DNA of 64,000 nucleotides from CAVVXN01 sp963772585 (GTDB lineage: Bacteria; Planctomycetota; PLA2; JAEUHO01), in assembly GCA_963772585.1 (NCBI GenBank), contig CAVYXV010000010.1, positions 1 through 64,000 of the forward strand. The letters run 5' to 3'. Under the pieces are notes generated by a model, which ran no database searches, was not told the DNA's origin, and saw only the letters and a program-made list of their open reading frames with translations. Of this stretch, positions 49,595 to 58,091 are shown one piece after another; the first letter of the stretch is position 1, and the number at the start of each line of letters is the position of its first letter. A program made the translations under genes and the position numbers.

Positions 49595-49990
49595 CTAGAG
49601 GTCGGTGTACTTGCGCGCCGTTCCGCGGGCTTTCTCGACGGGGTACTTGCGGGCGTTCTCCTCGAGCTTGTCCCCGCTCGCGCGGAGGAGATCGAGGCCC
49701 GACCACTCGGCGAGGTAGAGGAGGAAGAGGAGCACGTCGGCCATCTCCTCCCCCAGACGGTCGCGCTCCGGCCCCGGTCGCGCGAGGGCGCGGAGCTCCT
49801 CCGGCGACTTCCAGAGGAACACCTCCGCCAACTCCCCCGCCTCGGCGAGCAGCCCGAGAGCGAGGTCCTTGGGCTGGTGGAATGGGCCCCACTCGCGCGC
49901 GTCGCGAAACGCGACGGCGGCGCGTTGCAGCCCGGCCAGGCTCCTCCCTTCCATGTCGGCGTCCTCCACCGCGTCGGCGCGATCGGTCAC
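49595..49990 (-). CDS. MazG-like nucleotide pyrophosphohydrolase
   Basis: This 131-residue all-helical enzyme is related to MazG/RS21-C6 dCTP-type pyrophosphohydrolases: FHQPKDLALGLLAEAGELAE holds the ExxE and GEEMADVLLFLLYLAEWSG the ExxD metal-binding motifs, followed by the NARKYPVEKARG end typical of this subgroup. It likely hydrolyses non-canonical or damaged dNTPs. The GTG start overlaps the asnB stop (GTGA), so it is co-translated with the synthetase. Confidence 0.9.
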   Translation of the reverse strand: MTDRADAVEDADMEGRSLAGLQRAAVAFRDAREWGPFHQPKDLALGLLAEAGELAEVFLWKSPEELRALARPGPERDRLGEEMADVLLFLLYLAEWSGLDLLRASGDKLEENARKYPVEKARGTARKYTDL

Positions 49991-51897
49991 GTCTCCATTG
50001 TCCGCGGTACCCGGACGGCCGCCGGGGGGCCCGCAGAGCCGGCCGTGGCGGCCACGAGGCGCTCGCCGACCTCGTCGGGGTCGTCGCCGCGGAGGAACAC
50101 GCGCGCCCACACCTCCGCGTAGGCGAGGCGGTGGGCCCCGTCGGGATCCGCGCGGGCGAGCCGGGCGAGATCGCCCGGCGTCGCCGCGCTCCAACCGAGG
50201 AGGTCGGCCAGGACCCCGTTCTCGAGGATGCCCAGCATGCCGCGGCGGAACGCCGGCGGCACGGGCCATCCCTTCTTCTTCGCGTGGACGAGGTCCCTCG
50301 GCAGGTGCCGCTCGGCCGCCGCCTTGACCACGCACTTCGAGCGGCCGCGATGGACCTTCCAGCGGCGCGGGGCGTCGAGGCCGAAGGCGATCAGCTCGGT
50401 CTCGAGGAAGGGAACGCGCGTCTCGATGGAGGCCGCCATGCCCATCCGGTCGTGCCGCTGCAATAGGCTCGGCAGGTGCCGATCGAGGTCGTGGATGCAG
50501 GCCGCGAGAAACGCGCGGTCGCTGGGCGGCTCGATCGAAGCGAGCCGCTGCAGGATGCGACGACCGGCGAGCTCGACTTCGGCGTCGATGAGGGAGAGGA
50601 GCCGCCAGCGCAGGGGAGGCACGTGCCGGGCCAGGTCGCTGTGGAGCGGACCCGTGTCGAGGCGAAGCACGTCCCGTTCGCGGCGCTTCCGCCTCGTCCG
50701 GAGCCGGTAGAGAAGGCCTTCGCGCTTGCGCCACATGGCCCACGTGGACACCTGCCACGGATACCCGCCGAACAGCTCGTCGCTTCCCTCGCCCGTCAGG
50801 AGGACCTTCACGCCGTCCTCGTGGCACCGGCGTGTCACCGTGAGCAGCGCCGGGTCACTCGCGATCGCCATGGGGGCGTCGAGGTGCCAGGTGACGCGCG
50901 GAACCAGCCGCAGGTAGTCCTCCCGTCGGATCCGCACCCGCTCTGCGCGGATGCCGAGGTGCCGGGCCACGCGCTGGGCCGCCGGCCACTCCGAGATCTC
51001 GCCCCCGACGTCGGCGACGTAGGCGACGATCCCGGGGAGGCGTCGCCGGGCGAGGGCCGCCACGAGGCTGGAATCGACCCCGCCGCTGAGCAGCGTGGCC
51101 AGGGGGACGTCGCTCGCGAGGTGGAGCTCGACGCTTCGCTCCAGGAGCGCCTCGAACCTCTCCGCCGCGGCCGCGGGCGCCGTGCGCGACGCCGCGCGGA
51201 TCCGGTCCGGGTCCACGTAGCGTTCCGGGTCGAAGTACCGGCGCTTCACGGTGCCTTCGCGGCCGACGCGCCAGAGGCTTCCCGGCGTCAGCGACTCCAC
51301 GCCCTCGAACAGCGTCCGGGATCCGACCACCCGGGACACCATCAGGATCCGCGGCAGCCACCGGAAGTCCGGACGCGCCGGGACGCCGGGGTGCGCGAGC
51401 AGGGCCTTGATCTCCGAGGCGAAGAGCAGGGTGGAACCCGCCCGGGCCACGTAGAGCGGTTTGATGCCGAGGCGATCGCGCCCCAGCCAGAGGGTCTGCT
51501 CCGCCGCGTCCCAGTAGGCGAAGGCGAACATGCCGTCGAAAGCCTCGACGGCGGCCTCGGGCCCCCAGTGCCGCAGCGCCTCGAACACCACGCCGGTGTC
51601 GCCCGTGCCGCGAACGCGGACGCCTTCCCTCTCGAGCCGCTCGCGCAGCGAGGCGTAGTTGTAGACCTCGCCGTTGTAGACCAGCGCCGATCGTCCGTCC
51701 GGGGCGGTGACGGGCTGGTGGCCCCCGACCGTGAGGTCCAGGATCGTCAGTCGGAGGTGTCCGAGGGCGATGCGCCCTCCGCTCCAGGTCCCGCGGTCGT
51801 CGGGCCCGCGGTAGCGCATGACGTCGAGCATGGGATCCAGCAGGGAGGCGGCAGGGCGCTCACCCTCCGCCGCCAGCACTCCGACGAACCCGCACAT
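49987..51897 (-). CDS. asnB: asparagine synthetase (glutamine-hydrolysing)
   Basis: This 636-residue class II glutamine amidotransferase begins MCGFVGVLAAEG with Cys2 as the Ntn nucleophile. Glutaminase features are MRYRGPDDRGTW, LGHLRLTILDL, YNGEVYNYASLRERL. The synthetase half has SGGVDSSLVAALA (PP-loop), DAPMAIASDPALLTVTR and LLTGEGSDELFGGYPW. It could serve asparagine synthesis or amidate an exopolysaccharide precursor, as known for AsnB paralogues next to glycan loci; pgm is divergent nearby. Confidence 0.93.
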   Translation of the reverse strand: MCGFVGVLAAEGERPAASLLDPMLDVMRYRGPDDRGTWSGGRIALGHLRLTILDLTVGGHQPVTAPDGRSALVYNGEVYNYASLRERLEREGVRVRGTGDTGVVFEALRHWGPEAAVEAFDGMFAFAYWDAAEQTLWLGRDRLGIKPLYVARAGSTLLFASEIKALLAHPGVPARPDFRWLPRILMVSRVVGSRTLFEGVESLTPGSLWRVGREGTVKRRYFDPERYVDPDRIRAASRTAPAAAAERFEALLERSVELHLASDVPLATLLSGGVDSSLVAALARRRLPGIVAYVADVGGEISEWPAAQRVARHLGIRAERVRIRREDYLRLVPRVTWHLDAPMAIASDPALLTVTRRCHEDGVKVLLTGEGSDELFGGYPWQVSTWAMWRKREGLLYRLRTRRKRRERDVLRLDTGPLHSDLARHVPPLRWRLLSLIDAEVELAGRRILQRLASIEPPSDRAFLAACIHDLDRHLPSLLQRHDRMGMAASIETRVPFLETELIAFGLDAPRRWKVHRGRSKCVVKAAAERHLPRDLVHAKKKGWPVPPAFRRGMLGILENGVLADLLGWSAATPGDLARLARADPDGAHRLAYAEVWARVFLRGDDPDEVGERLVAATAGSAGPPAAVRVPRTMET

Positions 51898-52010
51898 GGT
51901 GGGGGAGCCTGCCCGGGGGGGGAGGGGACCGCCAGGGGGAAGACCTTGCCGGGCCCGGCCGCCCCGCGTTCGATGGGTCCGGGGCCGGGCGCGGTCCCGG
52001 GAGGAACGCG

Positions 52011-53663
52011 ATGTCCCCGCACCCCCTGGCCGGCCGTCCCGCCCCCGCTTCCCTCCTCGTGGACGTGGAGGCGTTGCTCGGCGCGTACGAGACGATCCGC
52101 CCCGATCCCGGGGTCGCGGCACAGCGCGTGTCGTTCGGGACGAGCGGGCACCGGGGGACGTCGCTGGACGGTTCGTTCAACGAGGCGCACATCCTGGCCA
52201 TCGCGCAGGCCATCTGCGAGATCCGATCCCAGGACGGCGTGGATGGGCCGCTCTTCCTCGGCAAGGACACGCACGCCTTGTCCCGGCCGGCAGAGCGCAC
52301 GGCCCTCGAGGTGTTCGCCGCGAACGGCGTGACCGTGATGATCACGCCCGACGACGGCGTGGTGCCCACCCCGGTGATCTCCCACGCCATCGTGAGCCAC
52401 AACCGCGGCCGCGACCACGGACTCGCCGACGGCGTCGTCGTCACGCCGTCGCACAATCCCCCGGCGGACGGCGGCTTCAAGTACAACCCGTCGCACGGCG
52501 GTCCCGCCGACTCCGCCCTGACCCGGAGGATCGAGCGCCGCGCGAACGCCATCCTCGAAGAGGACGCGGGGGCGGTGCGCCGCGTCCCGTTCGAACGCGC
52601 CGCCGCATCGCCTGCCACGGTCCGCCACGACTACGTCGCCGCCTACGTGGGCGACCTCGGCGCCGCGCTGGACATGGACGCCATCCGGGCCTCGGGCGTG
52701 CGCGTCGGCATCGACCCGTTGGGCGGTTCCGCGCTGCCCTTCGTGCAGGCCCTGGGCGCGACCTGGGGCATCGACGTCACCGTCGTGAACGCGACGCTCG
52801 ATCCGCAGTTCGCGTTCATGACCCTCGACTACGACGGGCGGATCCGCATGGACTGCAGCAGCCCCTACGCCATGGCCTCCCTGATCGCCCTGAAGGACGA
52901 CTTCGACGTGGCGTTCGGAAACGACCCGGACGCCGATCGGCACGGCATCGTCACGCCGTCCGCGGGCCTGCTGGAGCCCAACGCGTACCTCGGCGTGACC
53001 ATCGCGTACCTGCTCGAACACCGCGCCGCGTGGCCGAAGGACGCGAAGGTCGGCAAGACCCTCGTGAGCAGCGGCATCCTCGACCGCGTCGCCGCCGCGC
53101 ACGGTCGGGGCGTCTTCGAGGTGCCCGTCGGCTTCAAGTGGTTCGCCCCCGGCCTGGCCGACGCGTCCCTGCTCTTCGGGGGAGAGGAGAGCGCTGGCGC
53201 GAGCTTCTTGCGGCGGGACGGCCGCCCCTGGACCACGGACAAGGACGGCATCCTCCTGGGACTCCTCGCCGCGGAGATCACGGCGCGCACCGGAGCGGAT
53301 CCCGGTACGTACGCCGCGCGGATCCGCGACGAGATCGGTCGCGCCTGGTACCGCCGCGTGGACCGACCCGCCACCGCCGATCAGCGCGCCCGTCTCGCCG
53401 CCCTGGACGCCGAACGGGTCCGGGAGACGGAACTCGCCGGCTCGCCCATCCGGGCGCGGCTCACGACGGCGCCGGGCAACGGCGCCTCGATCGGCGGGCT
53501 CAAGGTGGTCGCCGACGACGGCTGGTTCGCGGCGCGGCCCTCGGGGACCGAGGCGATCTACAAGGTCTACGCCGAGAGCTTCGTCAGCGAGGCCCACCTC
53601 GACCGCATCCACGAGGAGGCGGCCGCGCTCGTGGAGAGGGCCCTCGCCGCGCCGTCCGCGTAG
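52011..53663 (+). CDS. pgm: alpha-D-phosphohexomutase (phosphoglucomutase)
   Basis: This 550-residue enzyme interconverts glucose-1-P and glucose-6-P. All family motifs are present: FGTSGHRGTSLDGSF at the N-terminus, the catalytic Ser loop VVTPSHNPPADGGFKYN, metal-binding GNDPDADRHG, sugar-binding GGEESAGASFLRRDG and phosphate-binding RPSGTEAIYKVYAES. Length equals the E. coli-type Pgm. It is 113 bp from the divergent asnB. Confidence 0.97.
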   Translation: MSPHPLAGRPAPASLLVDVEALLGAYETIRPDPGVAAQRVSFGTSGHRGTSLDGSFNEAHILAIAQAICEIRSQDGVDGPLFLGKDTHALSRPAERTALEVFAANGVTVMITPDDGVVPTPVISHAIVSHNRGRDHGLADGVVVTPSHNPPADGGFKYNPSHGGPADSALTRRIERRANAILEEDAGAVRRVPFERAAASPATVRHDYVAAYVGDLGAALDMDAIRASGVRVGIDPLGGSALPFVQALGATWGIDVTVVNATLDPQFAFMTLDYDGRIRMDCSSPYAMASLIALKDDFDVAFGNDPDADRHGIVTPSAGLLEPNAYLGVTIAYLLEHRAAWPKDAKVGKTLVSSGILDRVAAAHGRGVFEVPVGFKWFAPGLADASLLFGGEESAGASFLRRDGRPWTTDKDGILLGLLAAEITARTGADPGTYAARIRDEIGRAWYRRVDRPATADQRARLAALDAERVRETELAGSPIRARLTTAPGNGASIGGLKVVADDGWFAARPSGTEAIYKVYAESFVSEAHLDRIHEEAAALVERALAAPSA

Positions 53664-53676
53664 GCGGGATCGGAAC

Positions 53677-54099
53677 TCAGCTTCCCGACGGGAAGTGGTC
53701 CATCATCGCGGCAACGGCCTCCCACTTGTCCCGCGCCTCGGCGTCGGACGCGTTCTTCGCGGCTTCGGCCGCGGCGTGGATCTGATCGAGTTCCTGGCAC
53801 GGCGCGGGGTTCGTGAGCAGGCAGACGTGCTTGTTGGAGGCGTTGCTCAGCTCCGGATCCTTGGTCCGCTGGACGCCGCGCATGATCCGCTGGTAGATGT
53901 TCGTCTTCGTGCGGTCCTTCTTGAGGTCGGCCACCACCCAACCGCCGATGTCGTTCAGCATCGGCAACACGGACCCGCCGCAGTCGTTCGGCCAGTCGCA
54001 CTCGTTGTGCTTGGGGCGGCTGCTCTTCGTGCAGGCGGCCGTGGCCACCAGGACGAGGCCCAAGGCGAGAACGAGGAAGAGGGGCTTGGCGTGGGTCAT
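53677..54099 (-). CDS. small lipoprotein of unknown function
   Basis: This 140-residue protein has signal peptide MTHAKPLFLVLALGLVLVAT and a lipobox ATAAC. The mature part contains four further Cys (NECDWPNDCGGSV, HVCLLTNPAPCQEL), a helical DLKKDRTKTNIYQRIMRGVQ and an Ala-rich C-terminus. No family recognised. ATG 54099 has AGGAGG upstream. Converges on pgm with a 13-bp gap. Confidence 0.72.
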   Translation of the reverse strand: MTHAKPLFLVLALGLVLVATAACTKSSRPKHNECDWPNDCGGSVLPMLNDIGGWVVADLKKDRTKTNIYQRIMRGVQRTKDPELSNASNKHVCLLTNPAPCQELDQIHAAAEAAKNASDAEARDKWEAVAAMMDHFPSGS

Positions 54100-54184
54100 C
54101 GTGAACCTCCTGTGGCTGGGGTCGAATCTACCCATCGCCCGGGTGAGGGCCCAGGGGGTTCGCGGCGCCCGCCGCCCGGGGGCA

Positions 54185-54646
54185 CTACCCAGGCAGGTCG
54201 TCGAGGGAGGGGAGGTCCTCGACGTCCAGGGGCGGCGGCGCTTCGGGCGCCTCCTCGCGTCCATCTTCCTCGGCGGCCTTCCGCGCGGCCGCCTCCGCCT
54301 CGCACGGCCACGGCGGGTCGTCCGCCCAGCGCCAACCCTGGAGCCGGCGGATCGTCTTCGTGCCCGTTTGCACCCTCGTCCACTCGCAACCGATCGGGAT
54401 CTCCTCGGGCGCGTAGCCGACGAAGCATCGCCCCGTCTTCCCCTCCTTCGCCTCCTCGTACTTCGGCACGAAGCGGATCGCGACCCGCTCCCGCGGGCGC
54501 CGCTCGCACACGGGAACCTCCACCTCCTCGTAGACGGGGACGGCGCGCCGGCCCGGGCGGTCGGCCGGCGCCGCCGCGCACGCGGCGAGCGCCGCGGAGA
54601 GCCCCGCGAGAACGACGGCCTCCAGCGTCCGCAGGCGGTGCTCCAT
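54185..54646 (-). CDS. lipoprotein of unknown function
   Basis: This 153-residue protein has N-terminal signal (LEAVVLAGLSAALAAC) with lipobox LAAC. The mature part has a VPVYEEVEVPVCERRPRERV repeat of hydrophobic/charged strands, IPIGCEWTRVQTGTKTIRRL and an acidic Pro-rich end. No family recognised; the pattern of valine-rich strand plus conserved Cys resembles planctomycete secreted proteins. GGAGGGAG precedes ATG 54646. Divergent from malic enzyme across a nested inverted repeat. Confidence 0.7.
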   Translation of the reverse strand: MEHRLRTLEAVVLAGLSAALAACAAAPADRPGRRAVPVYEEVEVPVCERRPRERVAIRFVPKYEEAKEGKTGRCFVGYAPEEIPIGCEWTRVQTGTKTIRRLQGWRWADDPPWPCEAEAAARKAAEEDGREEAPEAPPPLDVEDLPSLDDLPG

Positions 54647-54678
54647 GCGTGCTCCCTCCGGGTCCGGGTTCGCCCAGC

Positions 54679-54709
54679 CTACCTCGGACGTTAGGTTCCT
54701 AACGGTAGG
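54679..54709. promoter_or_regulatory. nested inverted repeat upstream of malic enzyme
   Basis: CGTTAGG-TT-CCTAACG (54689-54704) is a perfect inverted repeat, flanked by a second pair CCTACC and GGTAGG. It lies between the divergent lipoprotein gene and malic enzyme and is AT-richer than its surroundings, so it is a good operator candidate for either gene. Confidence 0.55.
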
Positions 54710-54763
54710 TTGCGAGCGGTTCTTCGTCCCCGATCTGCGTTCGGACGCGAGACGGCGGGATCT

Positions 54764-56443
54764 ATGCTGGAACGCATGAGCACCGCCACCAGACTCCCCA
54801 AGCCGGTTCCCGTTCCGCCCCACTTTCCGCGCGGCGTCAGGCTGCTTCACGATCCCGTGCGCAACAAGGGCACGGCGTTCACGATGAAGGAGCGCGAGGA
54901 CCTCGGTCTTCGGGGGCTCCTCCCCCCGCGTCCGATGACGCAGGATCTTCAAGTCCAGCGCGTGATGGAGAACTTCGGCCGCAAGACGTCCGATCTCGAG
55001 CGCTACATCTACCTGGTCAGCCTGCAGGACCGCAACGAGCGATTGTTCTACCGGGTGGTCATGAACCACCTGCACGACATCATGCCGATCATCTACACGC
55101 CCACGGTGGGGCACGCCTGTCAGACCTACGGGCACATCTTCCGCCGACCCCGCGGCCTCTACATCAGCGCGGACGACCGAGGCGAGATCGACAAGGTGCT
55201 CGTCAACTGGCCGCACGAAGACGTGCGGATCATCGTCGTGACGGACGGCGAGCGCATCCTCGGTCTCGGCGACCTGGGCGCCTTCGGCATGGGCATCCCC
55301 GTCGGGAAGCTCTCCCTGTACACCGCGTGCGCCGGCATCGACCCGACAGCCTGTCTCCCCATCTGTCTGGACGTGGGTACGAACAACGAGGAGCTCCTCC
55401 GGGATCCCCTCTACACGGGCATCCAACGGAGGCGGCTGCGAGGCGAGGAATACGACGCGCTGTTCGACGAGTTCGTCGTTGCGGTCCTGGATCGCTTCCC
55501 GAAGGCCGTGCTGCAGCTCGAGGACTTCGCGACGTCCAACGCGTTCCGCCTGCTGTCGCGCTACAAGGACAGCATCTGCAGCTTCGACGACGACATCCAG
55601 GGCACGGGCGCCGTCGCTCTCGCCGGGATCCTGTCCGCGCTGCGGCTCACCAAGAAGAAGCTCACCGACTGTCGGTTCCTCTTCCTCGGCGCTGGCGAGG
55701 CCGGCATCGGCATCGGCGACACCATCGTCGCCGGCATGGTCAGCGACGGGATGGCGCCGGAGGAAGCCCGGGGGCACTGCTGGTTCGTCGACTCCAAGGG
55801 CCTCGTCTGCAACCGCCGCACGGACCTGGCGGAGCACAAGTTGCCCTACGCCCACGACCACGAGTTCGTGCCCGACCTGGCCTCCGCGGTCGAGGCGCTC
55901 CGCCCCGACGGCATCATCGGCGTCTCGACGGTGCCGCGCTCCTTCACGCACGCGATCCTCACGAAGATGGCGGAGATCAACGAGCGCCCCATCGTGTTCG
56001 CCCTCTCGAACCCGACCTCGAAGTCGGAGTGCACGGCGCAGCAGGCCTACGAGTGGACGGAAGGGCGCGCCGTCTTCGCCAGCGGCAGCCCGTTCGACCC
56101 GGTGGACCTCGGGGGTCGCCACTACGTTCCCGGCCAGGGCAACAACGCGTACATCTTCCCCGGCGTGGGCCTGGGCGCGATCGCCACGGGCGCGAAGCGC
56201 GTGACGGACGCGATGTTCCACGCGTCCGCCCGGGCGCTCGCCGCCCAGGTGACGGAGGCCGACCTCGAGATCGGCCGGGTCTACCCCGCGCTCACGCGCA
56301 TCCGCGAGGTCTCGCTCGCCATCGCCATGGCGGTCGCCGAGATGGCCTACGAGGATGGACTGGCCCGAGCGCCCCGCCCGGACCACCTCCGGGAGGAGAT
56401 CCGCTCGATGATGTTCGATCCCGCCTACCCGTCCTATGCCTGA
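54764..56443 (+). CDS. maeA: NAD-dependent malic enzyme
   Basis: This enzyme of ~559 residues catalyses oxidative decarboxylation of malate to pyruvate. It has the large-subunit malic enzyme layout: LLHDPVRNKGTAFTMKERED, LERYIYLVSLQDRNERLFYR, IIYTPTVGHACQTYGHIFR (tyrosine of the malic domain), DGERILGLGDLGAFGMGIP, KDSICSFDDDIQGTGAVAL (metal-binding Asp), Rossmann GAGEAGIGIGD and ALSNPTSKSECTAQQAY. Length and motifs fit the bacterial SfcA/MaeA and eukaryotic type rather than the MaeB type. ATG 54776 is an alternative start. Confidence 0.95.
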   Translation: MLERMSTATRLPKPVPVPPHFPRGVRLLHDPVRNKGTAFTMKEREDLGLRGLLPPRPMTQDLQVQRVMENFGRKTSDLERYIYLVSLQDRNERLFYRVVMNHLHDIMPIIYTPTVGHACQTYGHIFRRPRGLYISADDRGEIDKVLVNWPHEDVRIIVVTDGERILGLGDLGAFGMGIPVGKLSLYTACAGIDPTACLPICLDVGTNNEELLRDPLYTGIQRRRLRGEEYDALFDEFVVAVLDRFPKAVLQLEDFATSNAFRLLSRYKDSICSFDDDIQGTGAVALAGILSALRLTKKKLTDCRFLFLGAGEAGIGIGDTIVAGMVSDGMAPEEARGHCWFVDSKGLVCNRRTDLAEHKLPYAHDHEFVPDLASAVEALRPDGIIGVSTVPRSFTHAILTKMAEINERPIVFALSNPTSKSECTAQQAYEWTEGRAVFASGSPFDPVDLGGRHYVPGQGNNAYIFPGVGLGAIATGAKRVTDAMFHASARALAAQVTEADLEIGRVYPALTRIREVSLAIAMAVAEMAYEDGLARAPRPDHLREEIRSMMFDPAYPSYA

Positions 56444-56509
56444 GGGCGCTCCTCGGGAGGGGCGAGCGGGTTTCAGGGAGTGACCCCCGCCCCACCCCGG
56501 AGCCCCGCC

Positions 56510-57283
56510 GTGAAGTACCTCCCCGTCCTGCTGAACGTCGTCCTCGTGGTGGCCGCGATCCTGGTCTACGACGCGCTCCGCAAGCCGGAGCCGACCGGCT
56601 ACGCGGGCGTCGGGCTCCACGACCGGCCCGGGCCCGGCCCGTCGGCCGCGGCACCGGCGACCGCCGCCGGCAGCCTCGCGGGTCGGGGGGACGAGGCCTG
56701 GCGGGAAGTCTACGAGTCCCGTCTCGCACGCCTCGAGAAGGAGGTCGCGTCGCGGGCCGCGCCGGCGGCGGTCGGGGGTGGGGGCGTCGTGCCCGAGGGG
56801 GACGAGTCGTCCTCCGACCTGTCCTCGCTCCTCGGCGCGGAGGACCTGCCGCTCCTCGAAGAGGGCGAGGATGCCGAGACGGCGTCGTCGCGCTTCACCG
56901 AGAAGCAGCTGCGCACCTTCCGCGCGCTCCTCGAGACGGTGGAGCAGCAGCGGACCGCCGACCGGGCGCGCCAGGGGGTCGATCGGCTGATCGACCGCGC
57001 GGGCGTCCAGTTGACCGACGCGCAGAAGGAGGCCGTCGCGACGGCCACCCTCACCCACTTCCAGAAGCTGAGGGACCTGCGCGGGCAGGCGGGGGCCGCC
57101 GAAGACCGCCGGGCGCTCTTCCAGACGGCCATGGACGACTACCGGCGCACGCTGGAGACGATCGTCCCCGCGTCCGACGCCGACGCCCTCGTCGGGCAGC
57201 TCTCGGGGCGGCGCACGCGCGGTGGCGGCGGCGCGCCGGGGGGCGCCGGCTTCGGCCGCGGGGGCGGCCGCGCCGGGCGATGA
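56510..57283 (+). CDS. membrane-anchored helical protein of unknown function
   Basis: This 257-residue protein has a single N-terminal membrane anchor (YLPVLLNVVLVVAAILVYDA), a Gly/Ala/Pro-rich linker, a coiled-coil-like segment (YESRLARLEKEVASR), and a helical domain (SRFTEKQLRTFRALLETVEQ, TDAQKEAVATATLTHFQKLR) ending in a Gly-rich tail. The helical region resembles the Spy/CpxP-like or heavy-metal-resistor type seen in planctomycete proteins, but this is only a resemblance. Start GTG 56510 with GGAG upstream. Confidence 0.65.
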   Translation: MKYLPVLLNVVLVVAAILVYDALRKPEPTGYAGVGLHDRPGPGPSAAAPATAAGSLAGRGDEAWREVYESRLARLEKEVASRAAPAAVGGGGVVPEGDESSSDLSSLLGAEDLPLLEEGEDAETASSRFTEKQLRTFRALLETVEQQRTADRARQGVDRLIDRAGVQLTDAQKEAVATATLTHFQKLRDLRGQAGAAEDRRALFQTAMDDYRRTLETIVPASDADALVGQLSGRRTRGGGGAPGGAGFGRGGGRAGR

Positions 57284-57362
57284 GCGACCGACCGAAGCGC
57301 ACAGGCGGCCGAGGGCACCTGCGCTGGTAGGCTCTTCGGCCGGTCGGCGGGAGGAGGTCCCC

Positions 57363-58091
57363 ATGCGCGCGGCGTGGCTGCTCGTCCTCCTCCTCACCGC
57401 CTGCGTCGGCCCCGCCGTCCACCGCGGGGACGTGCAGGCGCTCGCGGTCCCGGGGACCCGCGGCCGCGGCGGGGAGACCCTGAACCTCCTCGTCTACCTG
57501 CCGCCCGGCTACGGCCGGACCCCCGAGCGGCGATGGCCCCTCCTCGTCTACCTCCCCGGGATCTTCGTGGAGGGCGAGAACGCCAACTTCATGACCCGAT
57601 CGGGCTTCCCCGCGATGCTCGAGCGCGGATTCGCGCCGCCGTTCGTCGTCGCGATTCCCCAGCAGAGGAGCTTCGCCCGGCCGTACGGGCCGAGGCAGTT
57701 CGGCGCCCTGCTCGACCACGTCGAGGCCCGCTACCGGATCGATCCGGACCGTGTGCACGTGACGGGGGTGAGCCTCGGCGCCACGGCCGGCTGGGACATC
57801 GTCAAGGCCTACGCGGACCGGGTCGCTTCGTTCGTCCCCCTGGTCGGCTACGGGAACCCCGCCGGCATGGAGCGGATGGCCCACGTTGCCGTCTGGGCGT
57901 TCTACGGCCGGCTCGATGCGTTCGCGCCGGAGTTTCTCGCGGGCCGCGCCGCGCGAGCCCACGCGGCGCTGGATCCCTCGACCCGGATCACCGTTCTTCC
58001 GGGCAAGGCCCACTGGATCCAGGAGGCGGTGTACGGATCTCCTGCCCTGTGGACATGGTGGTCGGGACTTCGACGACGTCGTTCCCCGTGA
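57363..58091 (+). CDS. alpha/beta-hydrolase (esterase-like) lipoprotein
   Basis: This 242-residue protein has a short signal peptide ending LLTAC (lipobox). The alpha/beta-hydrolase fold shows LNLLVYLPPGYGRTPERRWP, LLVYLPGIF, the nucleophile elbow HVTGVSLGATAGW (GxSxG variant GVSLG), a VAVWAFYGRLDAF acid-loop region and a His in LPGKAHWIQ. It resembles PHB-depolymerase/Esterase D-type secreted esterases. The last ~100 bp overlap the convergent gene. Confidence 0.85.
   Translation: MRAAWLLVLLLTACVGPAVHRGDVQALAVPGTRGRGGETLNLLVYLPPGYGRTPERRWPLLVYLPGIFVEGENANFMTRSGFPAMLERGFAPPFVVAIPQQRSFARPYGPRQFGALLDHVEARYRIDPDRVHVTGVSLGATAGWDIVKAYADRVASFVPLVGYGNPAGMERMAHVAVWAFYGRLDAFAPEFLAGRAARAHAALDPSTRITVLPGKAHWIQEAVYGSPALWTWWSGLRRRRSP

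Noticed and set aside
54647..57397. Long minus-strand frame antisense to malic enzyme and beyond
   Set aside because: It is a shadow of the plus-strand genes; only the lipoprotein at 54185-54646 at its end is supported by a signal peptide and ribosome-binding site.
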